Notes: generated by a model from the sequence alone, not told the origin. A stretch of 6,562 nt of DNA from Dehalococcoidia bacterium (GCA_012961565.1 DTZC01000058.1:1-6562); one strand, 5' to 3'. Positions 1 through 6,367 are shown, counted from the stretch's first letter. Numbers and translations: made by a program.

Positions 1-1089
1 GAGGATCTCATACCCCACTCGAACCTCCTCGATGACGCGAACAAAGGCAAGGTCAGTCGCGATCAATTCAAAAACAAGAGGGTAATCGTCATCGGCGGTG
101 GTAATGTCGCTTTCGATGTCGCCAGAACAGCTAGGCGCCTTGGCGGAGAGGTCACAGTTGTTGCCCTCGAGTGCGAAGACAAGACCTCAAAAGATGGCAT
201 CCCGGCTGACGAGGATGAAATAGTCGGCGCTACAGAGGAAGGAATAAAAATCATATATTCACGTGGTGTCCGCGAAATCAGAGGCGAGAACGGCAAGTTC
301 AAGGGAATCAACTCCCCCCGATGCGTAAGTGTTTTCGACGAAAAAGGCTTTAATCCAAAATTCGATTGCTCTGACTGCATAGATTTGACCGGAGATATAC
401 TGCTGATTACGATTGGGCAGGGCGCAGACAGAGCATTTCTAGAAAAAGAGGGGCTCCTAGACGAAAGAGGCAGAATCGCAGTCAACCCGGTAACGCTGCA
501 AAGCCTAAAGGACGACTCTGTCTTCATTGGCGGTGACGCAAGGAGAATAGGATTCATGGTAGATGCAATGAAAGAGGGCATAGAGGCTGCAGAATCAATC
601 CACAGAAAACTGCGAGGCCTGGATATGATGGAAGGGCGCAAGATAGAATACGAAAAAGCAGGTACTCCGATAAAACATGCCTACGATCCAGCAGTCAAAG
701 TAAGCTGGGTTCCTGCCTCCAAGAGGATGGACTTTGAAATGTTCGAAAAAGGTCTCACACTGAAAGAAGCTATCGAAGAGGCAAGAAGATGCCTGGCCTG
801 TGGTCCTTGCATATCTTGCAAAGCCTGTGTCTCAATCGGGCTTCAGGAATCCCTGCCTACCGTCGAGGTGGACGAGCAAATATGCTGCGGCTGCGGTATT
901 TGCGTCTATGTGTGCAATTATGATTCAGCTCGCCTGATAAACAAAGAGGGGAAAATCACTTCTACTACAGACATGCTTAATTGCAAATCTTGCGGTATGT
1001 GTATAGCAGCCTGCCCATCAAACGCTAGAAAATTGGTCGGTGACGCCACTGAACAGAGAATTTCGGCAGTATATGCTTCTCTGACATAA
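1..1089 (+). CDS. GltD/NfnB-like NAD(P)-FAD oxidoreductase with C-terminal ferredoxin domains (5' truncated)
   Basis: The reading frame is open from the first base to a TAA at 1087-1089, giving 362 visible residues; the N-terminus with the FAD-binding fold lies outside the window. An internal TTG at 385 is not the start, because homologous sequence continues upstream of it. Visible residues 28-40 form the second Rossmann fold (VIGGGN, then FDVART), typical of the glutamate synthase small subunit/NfnB group. IGQ near residue 136 and the GGDAR motif near residue 177 are the usual flavin-side motifs. The C-terminus is cysteine-rich: C264, C267, C270, C273 and C276 at C-x2-C spacing, then C295/C296-C298-C301-C305, then C328-C331-C334-C338 followed by Pro. 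The last two blocks look like [4Fe-4S] ferredoxin motifs. The likely role is cytoplasmic electron transfer between NAD(P)(H) or ferredoxin and the hydrogenase encoded just downstream (22 nt to mvhD). Physiological acceptor and direction are inferred. An HdrA-like annotation is possible, but the Rossmann part resembles GltD more. Confidence 0.85.
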   Translation, partial: EDLIPHSNLLDDANKGKVSRDQFKNKRVIVIGGGNVAFDVARTARRLGGEVTVVALECEDKTSKDGIPADEDEIVGATEEGIKIIYSRGVREIRGENGKFKGINSPRCVSVFDEKGFNPKFDCSDCIDLTGDILLITIGQGADRAFLEKEGLLDERGRIAVNPVTLQSLKDDSVFIGGDARRIGFMVDAMKEGIEAAESIHRKLRGLDMMEGRKIEYEKAGTPIKHAYDPAVKVSWVPASKRMDFEMFEKGLTLKEAIEEARRCLACGPCISCKACVSIGLQESLPTVEVDEQICCGCGICVYVCNYDSARLINKEGKITSTTDMLNCKSCGMCIAACPSNARKLVGDATEQRISAVYASLT

Positions 1090-1111
1090 GTATTTTTGAG
1101 GTAGGTGGAAA

Positions 1112-1516
1112 ATGAGCAACTCCGAACCAAAGATTGTATGCTTCTCTTGTAAATTCGGCTGGGGATACTTAGGCAGTGAGGCAGCTCTGTCCTCACAAGT
1201 AAAGAACTGGATACCTATCATCTGCAGCGGAAAAATCGACGCCCAGTACATTCTGGATGCCTTCAGGCAGGGGGCAGATGGTGTCTTGGTTCTTGGCTGC
1301 CCTGAAGGAGACTGTCATTTCCAGGACGGCAACGTCGAGAGCAAGAAGCGAATCTACCTTCTTCAAAAAGTGCTGGAGGCTTATGGGATTGAGCCAGAGA
1401 GAGTAAGGATAGAACTTTCCCTTGACCCTGAAGGCAAGAAGATACCGGAACTCGTCAAGAAAATGAGCGGCACGGTCAAAAAGTTGGGTCCTATGAAAGT
1501 ATTAGCCAGCAGATAA
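1112..1516 (+). CDS. mvhD: MvhD-type hydrogenase iron-sulfur (delta) subunit
   Basis: This 134-residue protein has the normal MvhD length and pattern. C10-F-S-C13 lies near the N-terminus, C38 sits in IICSGK, and C63 and C68 sit in GCPEGDCHF followed by GN at 73-74. These are the five cysteines expected of the family. MvhD carries a [2Fe-2S] cluster and is the adaptor that docks the MvhA/MvhG hydrogenase onto its flavoprotein partner, which is HdrA in methanogens. Here it lies 22 nt after a GltD-like flavoprotein with ferredoxin domains and before mvhG, so it most likely links these two. ATG at 1112 is chosen because the purine-rich stretch 1098-1110 (GAGGTAGGTGG) precedes it and the family motif begins within ten residues. 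The C-terminal part (ELSLDPEGKKIPELV) replaces the more usual SAAEG-type segment but keeps the glycine-lysine core. Confidence 0.92.
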   Translation: MSNSEPKIVCFSCKFGWGYLGSEAALSSQVKNWIPIICSGKIDAQYILDAFRQGADGVLVLGCPEGDCHFQDGNVESKKRIYLLQKVLEAYGIEPERVRIELSLDPEGKKIPELVKKMSGTVKKLGPMKVLASR

Positions 1517-1559
1517 GCTGTCTGATGACACGAAAACGAGAGTGCTTGAAATTGAAGGA

Positions 1560-1567
1560 AGAGAGGT
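1560..1567 (+). promoter_or_regulatory. Ribosome binding site that fixes the mvhG start
   Basis: The sequence AGAGAGGT ends 7 nt before the ATG at 1575. It favours that ATG over an in-frame GTG at 1542, which lacks a comparable upstream site and would add 11 residues not typical of the family. Confidence 0.6.
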
Positions 1568-1574
1568 AACAAAC

Positions 1575-2540
1575 ATGGCAGGTAAACCTATGGTCGCTAT
1601 TTGTTGGCTTGGCTCCTGCGGGGGCTGCGATGAGGCAGTCGTTGACCTAAATGAGGCTATCCTGGACGTAGCTAATGCTGTTGATATCATTTTCTGGCCG
1701 GTGGCTATGGACTTCAAATACCACCACCTTGAAGCAAAGAGAGACGGCGAAATCGCATTGAGCATAATAAACGGTCATGTCAGAAACTCCGAACAGGAGG
1801 AGGTGGCAAAACTCCTGAGGAAGAAATCACAGCTGGTACTGGCGTTCGGCGCCTGTGCTTGTTTCGGTGGTACGCCGGGAATGGCGAATTTCAGAACAAA
1901 GCAAGACGTCTTCAACTGGGTTTACCGTGAGGCTCCAACAGTGGTCAATCCCAAACGTAATTACCCTCAACCGAAGTCCAAGGTCAACGGAAAGGAACTA
2001 AGCCTCCCGGAGTTCTATGAAAAGGTTTACGCCCTGAATCAGATAATCGATGTTGACTACTACCTCCCAGGATGTCCCCCACCACCTGACTTAACAGCCA
2101 ATGCCATATACGCAGTTGTCGAAGGCAGACTGCCACCAAAGGGGACCACACTAGCACCAGACAAGGCACTGTGTGACACATGCAATCGGAATGCCACAAA
2201 GCCGTCCCGAATCTCGCTGAGTGACATCAAGCGGATTCATGAGGTTGAAGCCAGCCCGGACACTTGCTTCTTAGCCCAAGGCATACTTTGTCTGGGACCT
2301 GCGGTTCGCTCAGGTTGTGGCGAAGCTTGTATGAACATAAATATCCCCTGTAGAGGCTGCTTTGGACCTGTCCAAGGAGTCGAAGATGCCGGAGCAAAGT
2401 TCATCTCCGCGCTAGCAGCCATGTTAGAGGCTGAGAATGACAAGGACATAAGACAACTCATCGAGAAAATCGGTGATGTCCCCGGATATCTCTACCGATT
2501 TTCAGCACCTGTCTCCGCATTGTCCCAGAAACAAGTCTAA
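1575..2540 (+). CDS. mvhG: F420-non-reducing [NiFe] hydrogenase small subunit MvhG
   Basis: The 321-residue electron-transfer subunit carries the chain of iron-sulfur clusters that leads from the NiFe site to MvhD. With the ATG at 1575, the protein opens with a short lead into C15-G-G-C18-D-E, the usual start of the proximal [4Fe-4S] site. That site is completed by GAC-A-C (C94/C96) and PGCPPPP (C167). A second cysteine set (C200-D-T-C203, C231, C239 in GILCLGP, C248, C252, C259 and C262 in PCRGCFGP) fits the medial and distal [4Fe-4S] clusters of this family. There is no twin-arginine signal peptide, so the enzyme is cytoplasmic, as expected of group 3 hydrogenases. An in-frame GTG at 1542 is an alternative but weaker start. 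The 58-nt gap after mvhD shows no terminator, and mvhA follows 20 nt downstream, so all three are probably co-transcribed. Confidence 0.93.
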   Translation: MAGKPMVAICWLGSCGGCDEAVVDLNEAILDVANAVDIIFWPVAMDFKYHHLEAKRDGEIALSIINGHVRNSEQEEVAKLLRKKSQLVLAFGACACFGGTPGMANFRTKQDVFNWVYREAPTVVNPKRNYPQPKSKVNGKELSLPEFYEKVYALNQIIDVDYYLPGCPPPPDLTANAIYAVVEGRLPPKGTTLAPDKALCDTCNRNATKPSRISLSDIKRIHEVEASPDTCFLAQGILCLGPAVRSGCGEACMNINIPCRGCFGPVQGVEDAGAKFISALAAMLEAENDKDIRQLIEKIGDVPGYLYRFSAPVSALSQKQV

Positions 2541-2560
2541 AAAGCCGAGGAGTTAAAACG

Positions 2561-4024
2561 ATGACACAGAACATAACAATCAATCCAATTACCAGGCTTG
2601 AAGGACACGGCAAAATAGAGATCTTTCTTGACAGCAAGGGAGAAGTCGAGGATGCCTACTGGCAAGTGGTCGAGTTAAGAGGTTTCGAGAGGTTCTGCAT
2701 AGGCAGACCTGTTGAGGAGTTGCCCAGAATAACACCCAACATATGCGGCGTCTGTCCCAGCCCCCATAACATGGCATCAACAAAGGCTGTCGACGATGTT
2801 TACAGCGTTGAACCCACACCAGCAGCAAAGCTCGTCAGGCAGCTTCACTACAATGCCTTCTATGTCGAAGACCACTACATTCACTTCTTCTTTCTGTCAG
2901 CACCTGACTTTGTCGTCGGACCAGATGCTGACCCGGCAGAAAGAAATATCCTCGGCGTAATCAGTAAAGTCGGACTGGAAATCGGCAAGAAAGTAATAGA
3001 CACAAGGAAAAGGTGCCGTGACATCATCCGACTTATCGGCAGCAAGCCACCTCACCCTGAAGGCGGTTTGCCCGGCGGTGTGCCCAGAGGTATCACTGAA
3101 GAGGAGAGGAAATGGATAAAGCAGACGGCTGACGACACCGTTGAATTCGCCCAGTTCGCCCTTAAGCTCTTTAAGGACGTTGTCCTTGCCAACAAGAAGT
3201 ACTTGGACCTCATACTCAGCGATGCCTATAAGCTGAACGTTTATGACATGGGGCTGGTGGATGCTAATAACAAGGTGAATTTCTATGAAGGCAAACTGAG
3301 AGTAGTCGACCCCCAAGGAAACCAGTATGCCCTATTCGACCCTCGAGACTACACCGGATACATAGGAGAATGGGTCGAACCCTGGACATACATAAGGCTG
3401 ACACACTTGAGAAAACTAGGCTGGAACGGGTTAATTGAGGGTGATAAGACATCCTTATATCGTGTCGGTCCCCTGGCCAGACTAAATGCTGCTGACGGCA
3501 TGGCTACTCCACTTGCCCAGAAGGAATATGAGGAGATGTACAATACACTTGGCGGCAAGCCAAGCCACCATACTCTAGCTTTCCACTGGGCAAGGTTAAT
3601 TGAGGCACTCCAAGCTGCAGAAGATATGCAGCAAATAGCGAACAATCCACTGCTGACTAGTAAAGACATACGTAATATGAATCTCCGTCTGAAAAAGGTG
3701 GGAATCGGTTGTGTTGAAGCAGCACGAGGCACGCTGATCCATCACTATGAAACTAATGATAGGGGACTGGTCACAAAGGTTAACCTTATTGTTGCCACTC
3801 AGCATAACGCAGCACCTATCTGTGTCTCCGTGAAAAAGGCTGCCAAGGGATTCGTCAAAGGTCCTGAGGTCAAGGAAGGACTGCTCAACATGGTTGAGAT
3901 GGCATTCAGACCCTACGACCCTTGTCTCGCTTGCGCCACACATATTCTCCCTGGCGAGATACCGCTAGCAATACACATAAGAGACAAAGACCGTAATATC
4001 ATAAGAACACTGACTAAACCGTAA
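2561..4024 (+). CDS. mvhA: F420-non-reducing [NiFe] hydrogenase large (catalytic) subunit MvhA
   Basis: The 487-residue catalytic subunit binds the NiFe(CN)2CO centre and oxidises or produces H2. Motifs in order are: RLEGHG with E14; L1 at 61-69, ICGVC followed by P-S-P-H, giving nickel ligands C62 and C65; EAARGTLIHH at 386-395, with R389 in the position of the conserved active-site arginine; and L2 at 453-461, DPCLACATH, giving C455, C458 and H461. No selenocysteine codon is present, so this is an all-cysteine enzyme. After H461 there are 26 more residues, the kind of C-terminal tail normally removed by a maturation endopeptidase; none is encoded in this window. The ATG at 2561 follows GAGGAG (2547-2552) with an 8-nt spacer. 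Two departures from the usual family pattern are N60, where L1 normally has Arg two residues before the first cysteine, and A388, where Pro is common before the conserved Arg. Placement in group 3 (Mvh/Vhu-like) is firm; the exact subgroup is not settled here. Confidence 0.95.
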   Translation: MTQNITINPITRLEGHGKIEIFLDSKGEVEDAYWQVVELRGFERFCIGRPVEELPRITPNICGVCPSPHNMASTKAVDDVYSVEPTPAAKLVRQLHYNAFYVEDHYIHFFFLSAPDFVVGPDADPAERNILGVISKVGLEIGKKVIDTRKRCRDIIRLIGSKPPHPEGGLPGGVPRGITEEERKWIKQTADDTVEFAQFALKLFKDVVLANKKYLDLILSDAYKLNVYDMGLVDANNKVNFYEGKLRVVDPQGNQYALFDPRDYTGYIGEWVEPWTYIRLTHLRKLGWNGLIEGDKTSLYRVGPLARLNAADGMATPLAQKEYEEMYNTLGGKPSHHTLAFHWARLIEALQAAEDMQQIANNPLLTSKDIRNMNLRLKKVGIGCVEAARGTLIHHYETNDRGLVTKVNLIVATQHNAAPICVSVKKAAKGFVKGPEVKEGLLNMVEMAFRPYDPCLACATHILPGEIPLAIHIRDKDRNIIRTLTKP

Positions 4025-4131
4025 GTGGGCTAAGCGATAGCTAGCAAGTTCAGCCTGACCAGGTACCACCCAGGGACTAGTCCGCAACGGGAGTCAGTCG
4101 GTACACGACTTATGCAATTTTGCATCTCTTC
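4025..4131 (+). other. Noncoding segment with several inverted repeats after mvhA
   Basis: No credible reading frame is present. Possible stem-loops, read directly from the bases, are GCTA/TAGC at 4029-4041, the ten-base palindrome GGACTAGTCC at 4074-4083, AGTCG/CGACT around a GTACA loop at 4096-4110, and ATGCA/TGCAT at 4112-4125. In addition CTGAC at 4055-4059 could pair with GTCAG at 4093-4097 to enclose the palindrome. The string leads straight into a terminator. It could be the 3' end of the hydrogenase transcript, a small RNA, or a regulatory leader. I could not match it to a riboswitch class I know, so no function is assigned. Confidence 0.4.
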
Positions 4132-4161
4132 AGGACGCCGGTTTTTTTCGGTTCCTTTTTT
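4132..4161 (+). terminator. Rho-independent terminator
   Basis: AGGA-cg-CCG pairs with CGG-t-TCCT across a T-rich loop of about eight bases, and the stem is followed by six Ts (4156-4161). The opposite strand lacks a T-run in the right place, so it acts on + strand transcripts. It most likely ends the hydrogenase operon, 108 nt after the mvhA stop codon. Confidence 0.65.
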
Positions 4162-4188
4162 GAACTCAGCAAGCAAAACTAGTAAACT
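4160..4188 (+). promoter_or_regulatory. Possible sigma-70-like promoter for the Mrp-family gene
   Basis: TTGAAC at 4160-4165 and TAAACT at 4183-4188 are separated by 17 nt. Each matches four of six consensus positions. It sits just after the terminator and upstream of the ATPase gene, where a new promoter would be expected. The match is weak and the phylum's promoter preferences are unknown. Confidence 0.25.
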
Positions 4189-4243
4189 TCACCCCAGTTA
4201 GGGAAAGACCTATCGTATCCGAGGATAGTACGGAACAAATTCG

Positions 4244-5257
4244 ATGATAACCGAGACACAAATAAGACAGAGTCTGGAAACGGTGCTCATCCCGGGTGCC
4301 ATGCGTAGCCTGCCGAAGCTAAATCTGCTTCGTGATATCATCATCACCGACCAGGTAGTCAATATCACACTGGCATCTGCAGCCTTGAACTCGGATATCC
4401 AGCAGTGGCTCGAGTCCCGGGTTAGCGAAACTATCAAAGAGCTGCCCGAGGTAAATCAAGCAAATGTGAATTTCATACCTGCTACGCCCAAGGAGGTCAA
4501 TGATGTCGCACATGTGATTGCGGTAATGAGCGGCAAAGGCGGGGTGGGCAAGTCCCTGGTAGCAGCACTCTTGAGTATCGGGCTGGCTCGACAGGAAGCG
4601 GAGGTAGGCATCCTCGATGCGGATATCACCGGTCCCAGCATCCCTAAGATGTTCGGCCTCACCGGAGTCCGCCCCTATGGGGGTGACACCGGTATTTTAC
4701 CCGTCCTGTCCAGACTAGGCATTAGCGTGATGTCCATCAACCTGGTTCTGGAACACGAGGACGATGCGGTGATCTGGCGCGGTCCCCTTATCAGCAAAGT
4801 CATCCAACAATTCTGGGAAGATATACTCTGGGGTAAACTTGACTATCTCATAATAGACCTCCCCCCAGGCACTGCCGATGCACCACTCACTGTGATGCAG
4901 GCCCTGCCTGTATCCGGGATGGTCATTGTGTTCAGCCCCCAGGAACTAGCAGCAATGGTGGTAAAGAAGGCAGTAAGAATGGCAAAACAGATGAATATTC
5001 CAATCCTCGGTGTCGTGGAGAACATGAGTTACCTAACCCTACCTGATACTGATAAAAGAATCGAACTGTTCGGTAAGAGCCGGGGCCAAGAAATGGCTGA
5101 AGCCGCTGCAGCCCCTCTCCTAGCCCAAATACCAATCGACCCAGACCTAGCACGTCTCTGCGACGAAGGTCACGTCGAACGCTATAGCTCTGAGATAATT
5201 GACACCCTGAGCCACAACTTCACCCAGGTGCTGTCACTTAAGGCAAAACAAAGTTAG
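4244..5257 (+). CDS. mrp: Mrp/ApbC (NBP35-like) P-loop ATPase lacking the Fe-S cysteines
   Basis: The 337-residue protein has the two-part layout of Mrp/ApbC. Residues 1-80 form a degenerate MIP18/DUF59 domain, and an ATPase domain follows with Walker A GKGGVGKS at 97-104, DADITGPSIPKMFGL at 125-139 and the switch II/Walker B segment IIDLPPGT at 203-210. VENMSY at 258-263 is also typical. Family members usually carry and deliver a [4Fe-4S] cluster held by a CxxC shortly after ENMSY. Here that place reads LTLPDTDKR, with no cysteine. The DUF59 domain also lacks its usual Asp-Pro-Glu and Cys-Pro motifs. The only cysteine in the protein is C306. ATPase function looks intact, but classical cluster carriage looks unlikely. 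ATG at 4244 is supported by the DUF59-like sequence beginning at once; the Shine-Dalgarno sequence is weak (possibly CGGAAC at 4231). Its neighbours are metalloenzyme genes, so a cofactor-assembly role is a fair inference. Confidence 0.88.
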   Translation: MITETQIRQSLETVLIPGAMRSLPKLNLLRDIIITDQVVNITLASAALNSDIQQWLESRVSETIKELPEVNQANVNFIPATPKEVNDVAHVIAVMSGKGGVGKSLVAALLSIGLARQEAEVGILDADITGPSIPKMFGLTGVRPYGGDTGILPVLSRLGISVMSINLVLEHEDDAVIWRGPLISKVIQQFWEDILWGKLDYLIIDLPPGTADAPLTVMQALPVSGMVIVFSPQELAAMVVKKAVRMAKQMNIPILGVVENMSYLTLPDTDKRIELFGKSRGQEMAEAAAAPLLAQIPIDPDLARLCDEGHVERYSSEIIDTLSHNFTQVLSLKAKQS

Positions 5258-5324
5258 AACACCAGGATTGGTTACTTTTCACGATACCAGCAGGAGAGAC
5301 CACTAAGAGGAGAGTAGTTACTCA

Positions 5325-5402
5325 ATGCTCACCTGGAAACCACAGTGTCAGCCGAACATAAATCTCAATCTTATGTCAGTCGAATTTGAATGCCTCCCTT
5401 AA
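5325..5402 (+). CDS. Possible 25-residue leader peptide upstream of mobB
   Basis: A short frame starts at ATG 5325 and stops at TAA 5400-5402, 13 bases inside mobB in another frame. GAGGAG at 5307-5312 precedes it, and a small inverted repeat (GAGTA/TACTC, 5312-5323) lies between that site and the ATG, which would shorten the effective spacing. mobB itself has no clear ribosome binding site, so translation of this short frame could bring ribosomes to the mobB start. I do not recognise the peptide, and at this length it could be chance. The rest of the 5258-5389 gap shows no other feature I can support. Confidence 0.2.
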   Translation: MLTWKPQCQPNINLNLMSVEFECLP

Positions 5403-5890
5403 TATCAATAGTAGGTAAATCGAAATCGGGCAAGACCACACTCATCGAAGGGTTGATTTCAGAGCTGAGGTCCCGAGGATACCGGGTAGCCACCATCAAA
5501 CACGCCGCCAGCAAACTAACTCTGGATAAACCGGGCAAGGATAGCTGGCGGCATATTCAAGCTGGTAGCCAGGCTACGGTCATCATCTCGCCGAACCAGA
5601 GTATGCTCCTCAAACCCATACATCAGGAACTTGGCCTTGATGAAGTAGCACGTCTGCTCGGCGATGATTACGATATCATCCTCGCCGAAGGATTCAAACA
5701 AAGCGCCGTCCCCAAGATAGAGGTGCACCGTAGAGCAGCCGGAGCGATTTTGCGCGGAATTACAAACCTGATAGCTATAGCCACGGACGAACCTCTCCAA
5801 ACCGGTGCCAGACAGTTTTCTTTGCATGACGTCAAGGGCTTGGCCGACTTGCTAGAAAACAGCTTTTTAAAAAACCAGAGGGAGATATGA
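5390..5890 (+). CDS. mobB: Molybdopterin-guanine dinucleotide biosynthesis adaptor protein MobB
   Basis: This 166-residue P-loop GTPase-like protein has the normal length for MobB. It shows Walker A GKSKSGKT at 9-16, ATIKHA at 34-39, the family signature DKPGKDSWRHIQAGS at 46-60, and a Walker B-like DDYDIILAEGFK at 92-103 followed by PKIEVHR. MobB is thought to help MobA attach GMP to molybdopterin, or to channel nucleotide or cofactor, producing the MGD form used by formate dehydrogenases and related Mo/W enzymes in the cytoplasm. The start at 5390 is forced, since the preceding in-frame codon is TGA and the family begins with a similar short lead into the P-loop. No good ribosome binding site precedes it. 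Its stop overlaps the next gene's ATG by four bases. The position before a probable NuoG/formate-dehydrogenase-type gene fits a role in maturing that enzyme. Confidence 0.93.
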   Translation: MPPLISIVGKSKSGKTTLIEGLISELRSRGYRVATIKHAASKLTLDKPGKDSWRHIQAGSQATVIISPNQSMLLKPIHQELGLDEVARLLGDDYDIILAEGFKQSAVPKIEVHRRAAGAILRGITNLIAIATDEPLQTGARQFSLHDVKGLADLLENSFLKNQREI

Positions 5891-6363
5891 ATACCGCTTT
5901 AGAGAATTCGATTGACGGTTCAGCAAGAGGTGGCTACATCCTGATTGCTCAGCTCAATACCAAGGAGTACCTTGATATCGGTAGACTGGGGACAGTCCAG
6001 TTTCCTCAAGGTTTTTATTCCTACCTAGGGTCAGCCCTGGGTGGCTTCAAGACGAGGCTAAATCGCCACCTGGCAATACATAAGAAAATGAAATGGCATA
6101 TCGATTATTTTCTACAAAGGGCCACTCTGCTCCAGATAATACTCCTCGAAACCCCAGAAAGAGTTGAATGCCCTATATCCCGAATCTTGACCACAGAACT
6201 GCCCTTCATCCCCGGTTTTGGCGCCAGTGACTGCCAGTGTCACAGCCACCTGTATTTCGCCAAACAAAAACACATCCTAGAGCTGAACATCAGAAAGGCA
6301 ATCGATAAAATTGGCTCGCCAGCACAGATATTGGTAGTGGCAAAAACTTCGCTGGAGGTATGA
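5887..6363 (+). CDS. DUF123 (Uri superfamily, GIY-YIG-like) protein
   Basis: This 158-residue protein matches the DUF123 family, a GIY-YIG-like fold sometimes found fused to endonuclease III. Visible family signatures are GGYILI at 15-20, GRLG at 32-35, GFYSYLGSALGGFKTRLNRH at 42-61, WHIDYFL at 70-76, and GFGASDCQCHSHLYF at 110-124, including paired cysteines and histidines that could bind metal. The family is presumed to be nucleic-acid acting, but its biological role is not well established. The start overlaps the mobB stop as ATGA (5887-5890), with AGAGGGAG just upstream, so the two are probably translationally coupled. About 14 residues precede the conserved core, which makes the exact start slightly uncertain. 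Why a nuclease-like gene sits between a molybdenum-cofactor gene and a redox gene is unclear. Confidence 0.85.
   Translation: MNTALENSIDGSARGGYILIAQLNTKEYLDIGRLGTVQFPQGFYSYLGSALGGFKTRLNRHLAIHKKMKWHIDYFLQRATLLQIILLETPERVECPISRILTTELPFIPGFGASDCQCHSHLYFAKQKHILELNIRKAIDKIGSPAQILVVAKTSLEV
6354..6358 (+). promoter_or_regulatory. Shine-Dalgarno site (GGAGG) for the terminal ferredoxin-domain gene
   Basis: A perfect GGAGG lies inside the end of the preceding gene and 9 nt before CTG 6368, the only plausible initiator in the ferredoxin frame that keeps the whole domain. An ATG at 6360 lies in another frame and stops after six codons. Confidence 0.55.
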
Positions 6364-6367
6364 CCAC

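Noticed and set aside
63..641. 192-codon open frame on the - strand
   Set aside because: It lies wholly antisense to the flavoprotein gene, whose + frame carries clear Rossmann and GGD motifs. The antisense protein is low-complexity, Ser/Pro-rich and has no recognisable domain.
1542..1574. GTG at 1542 as the start of mvhG
   Set aside because: The ATG at 1575 has a better-placed ribosome binding site (GAGAGGT) and gives the usual short N-terminus before the CGGC motif.
2897..3943. Several - strand open frames of 62-139 codons opposite mvhA
   Set aside because: They are shadows of the strongly supported mvhA frame. None has a ribosome binding site or family motif that I can see.
4025..4131. 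tRNA, SRP RNA, T-box or common riboswitch (TPP, cobalamin, c-di-GMP, fluoride)
   Set aside because: I looked for their conserved core sequences and did not find them. Only generic inverted repeats are present, so it is reported as an unclassified structured region.
4093..5381. Eight-base repeat GTCAGTCG at 4093-4100 and 5374-5381
   Set aside because: Two copies of an eight-base word in 6.5 kb are expected by chance, and there is no extended similarity around them.
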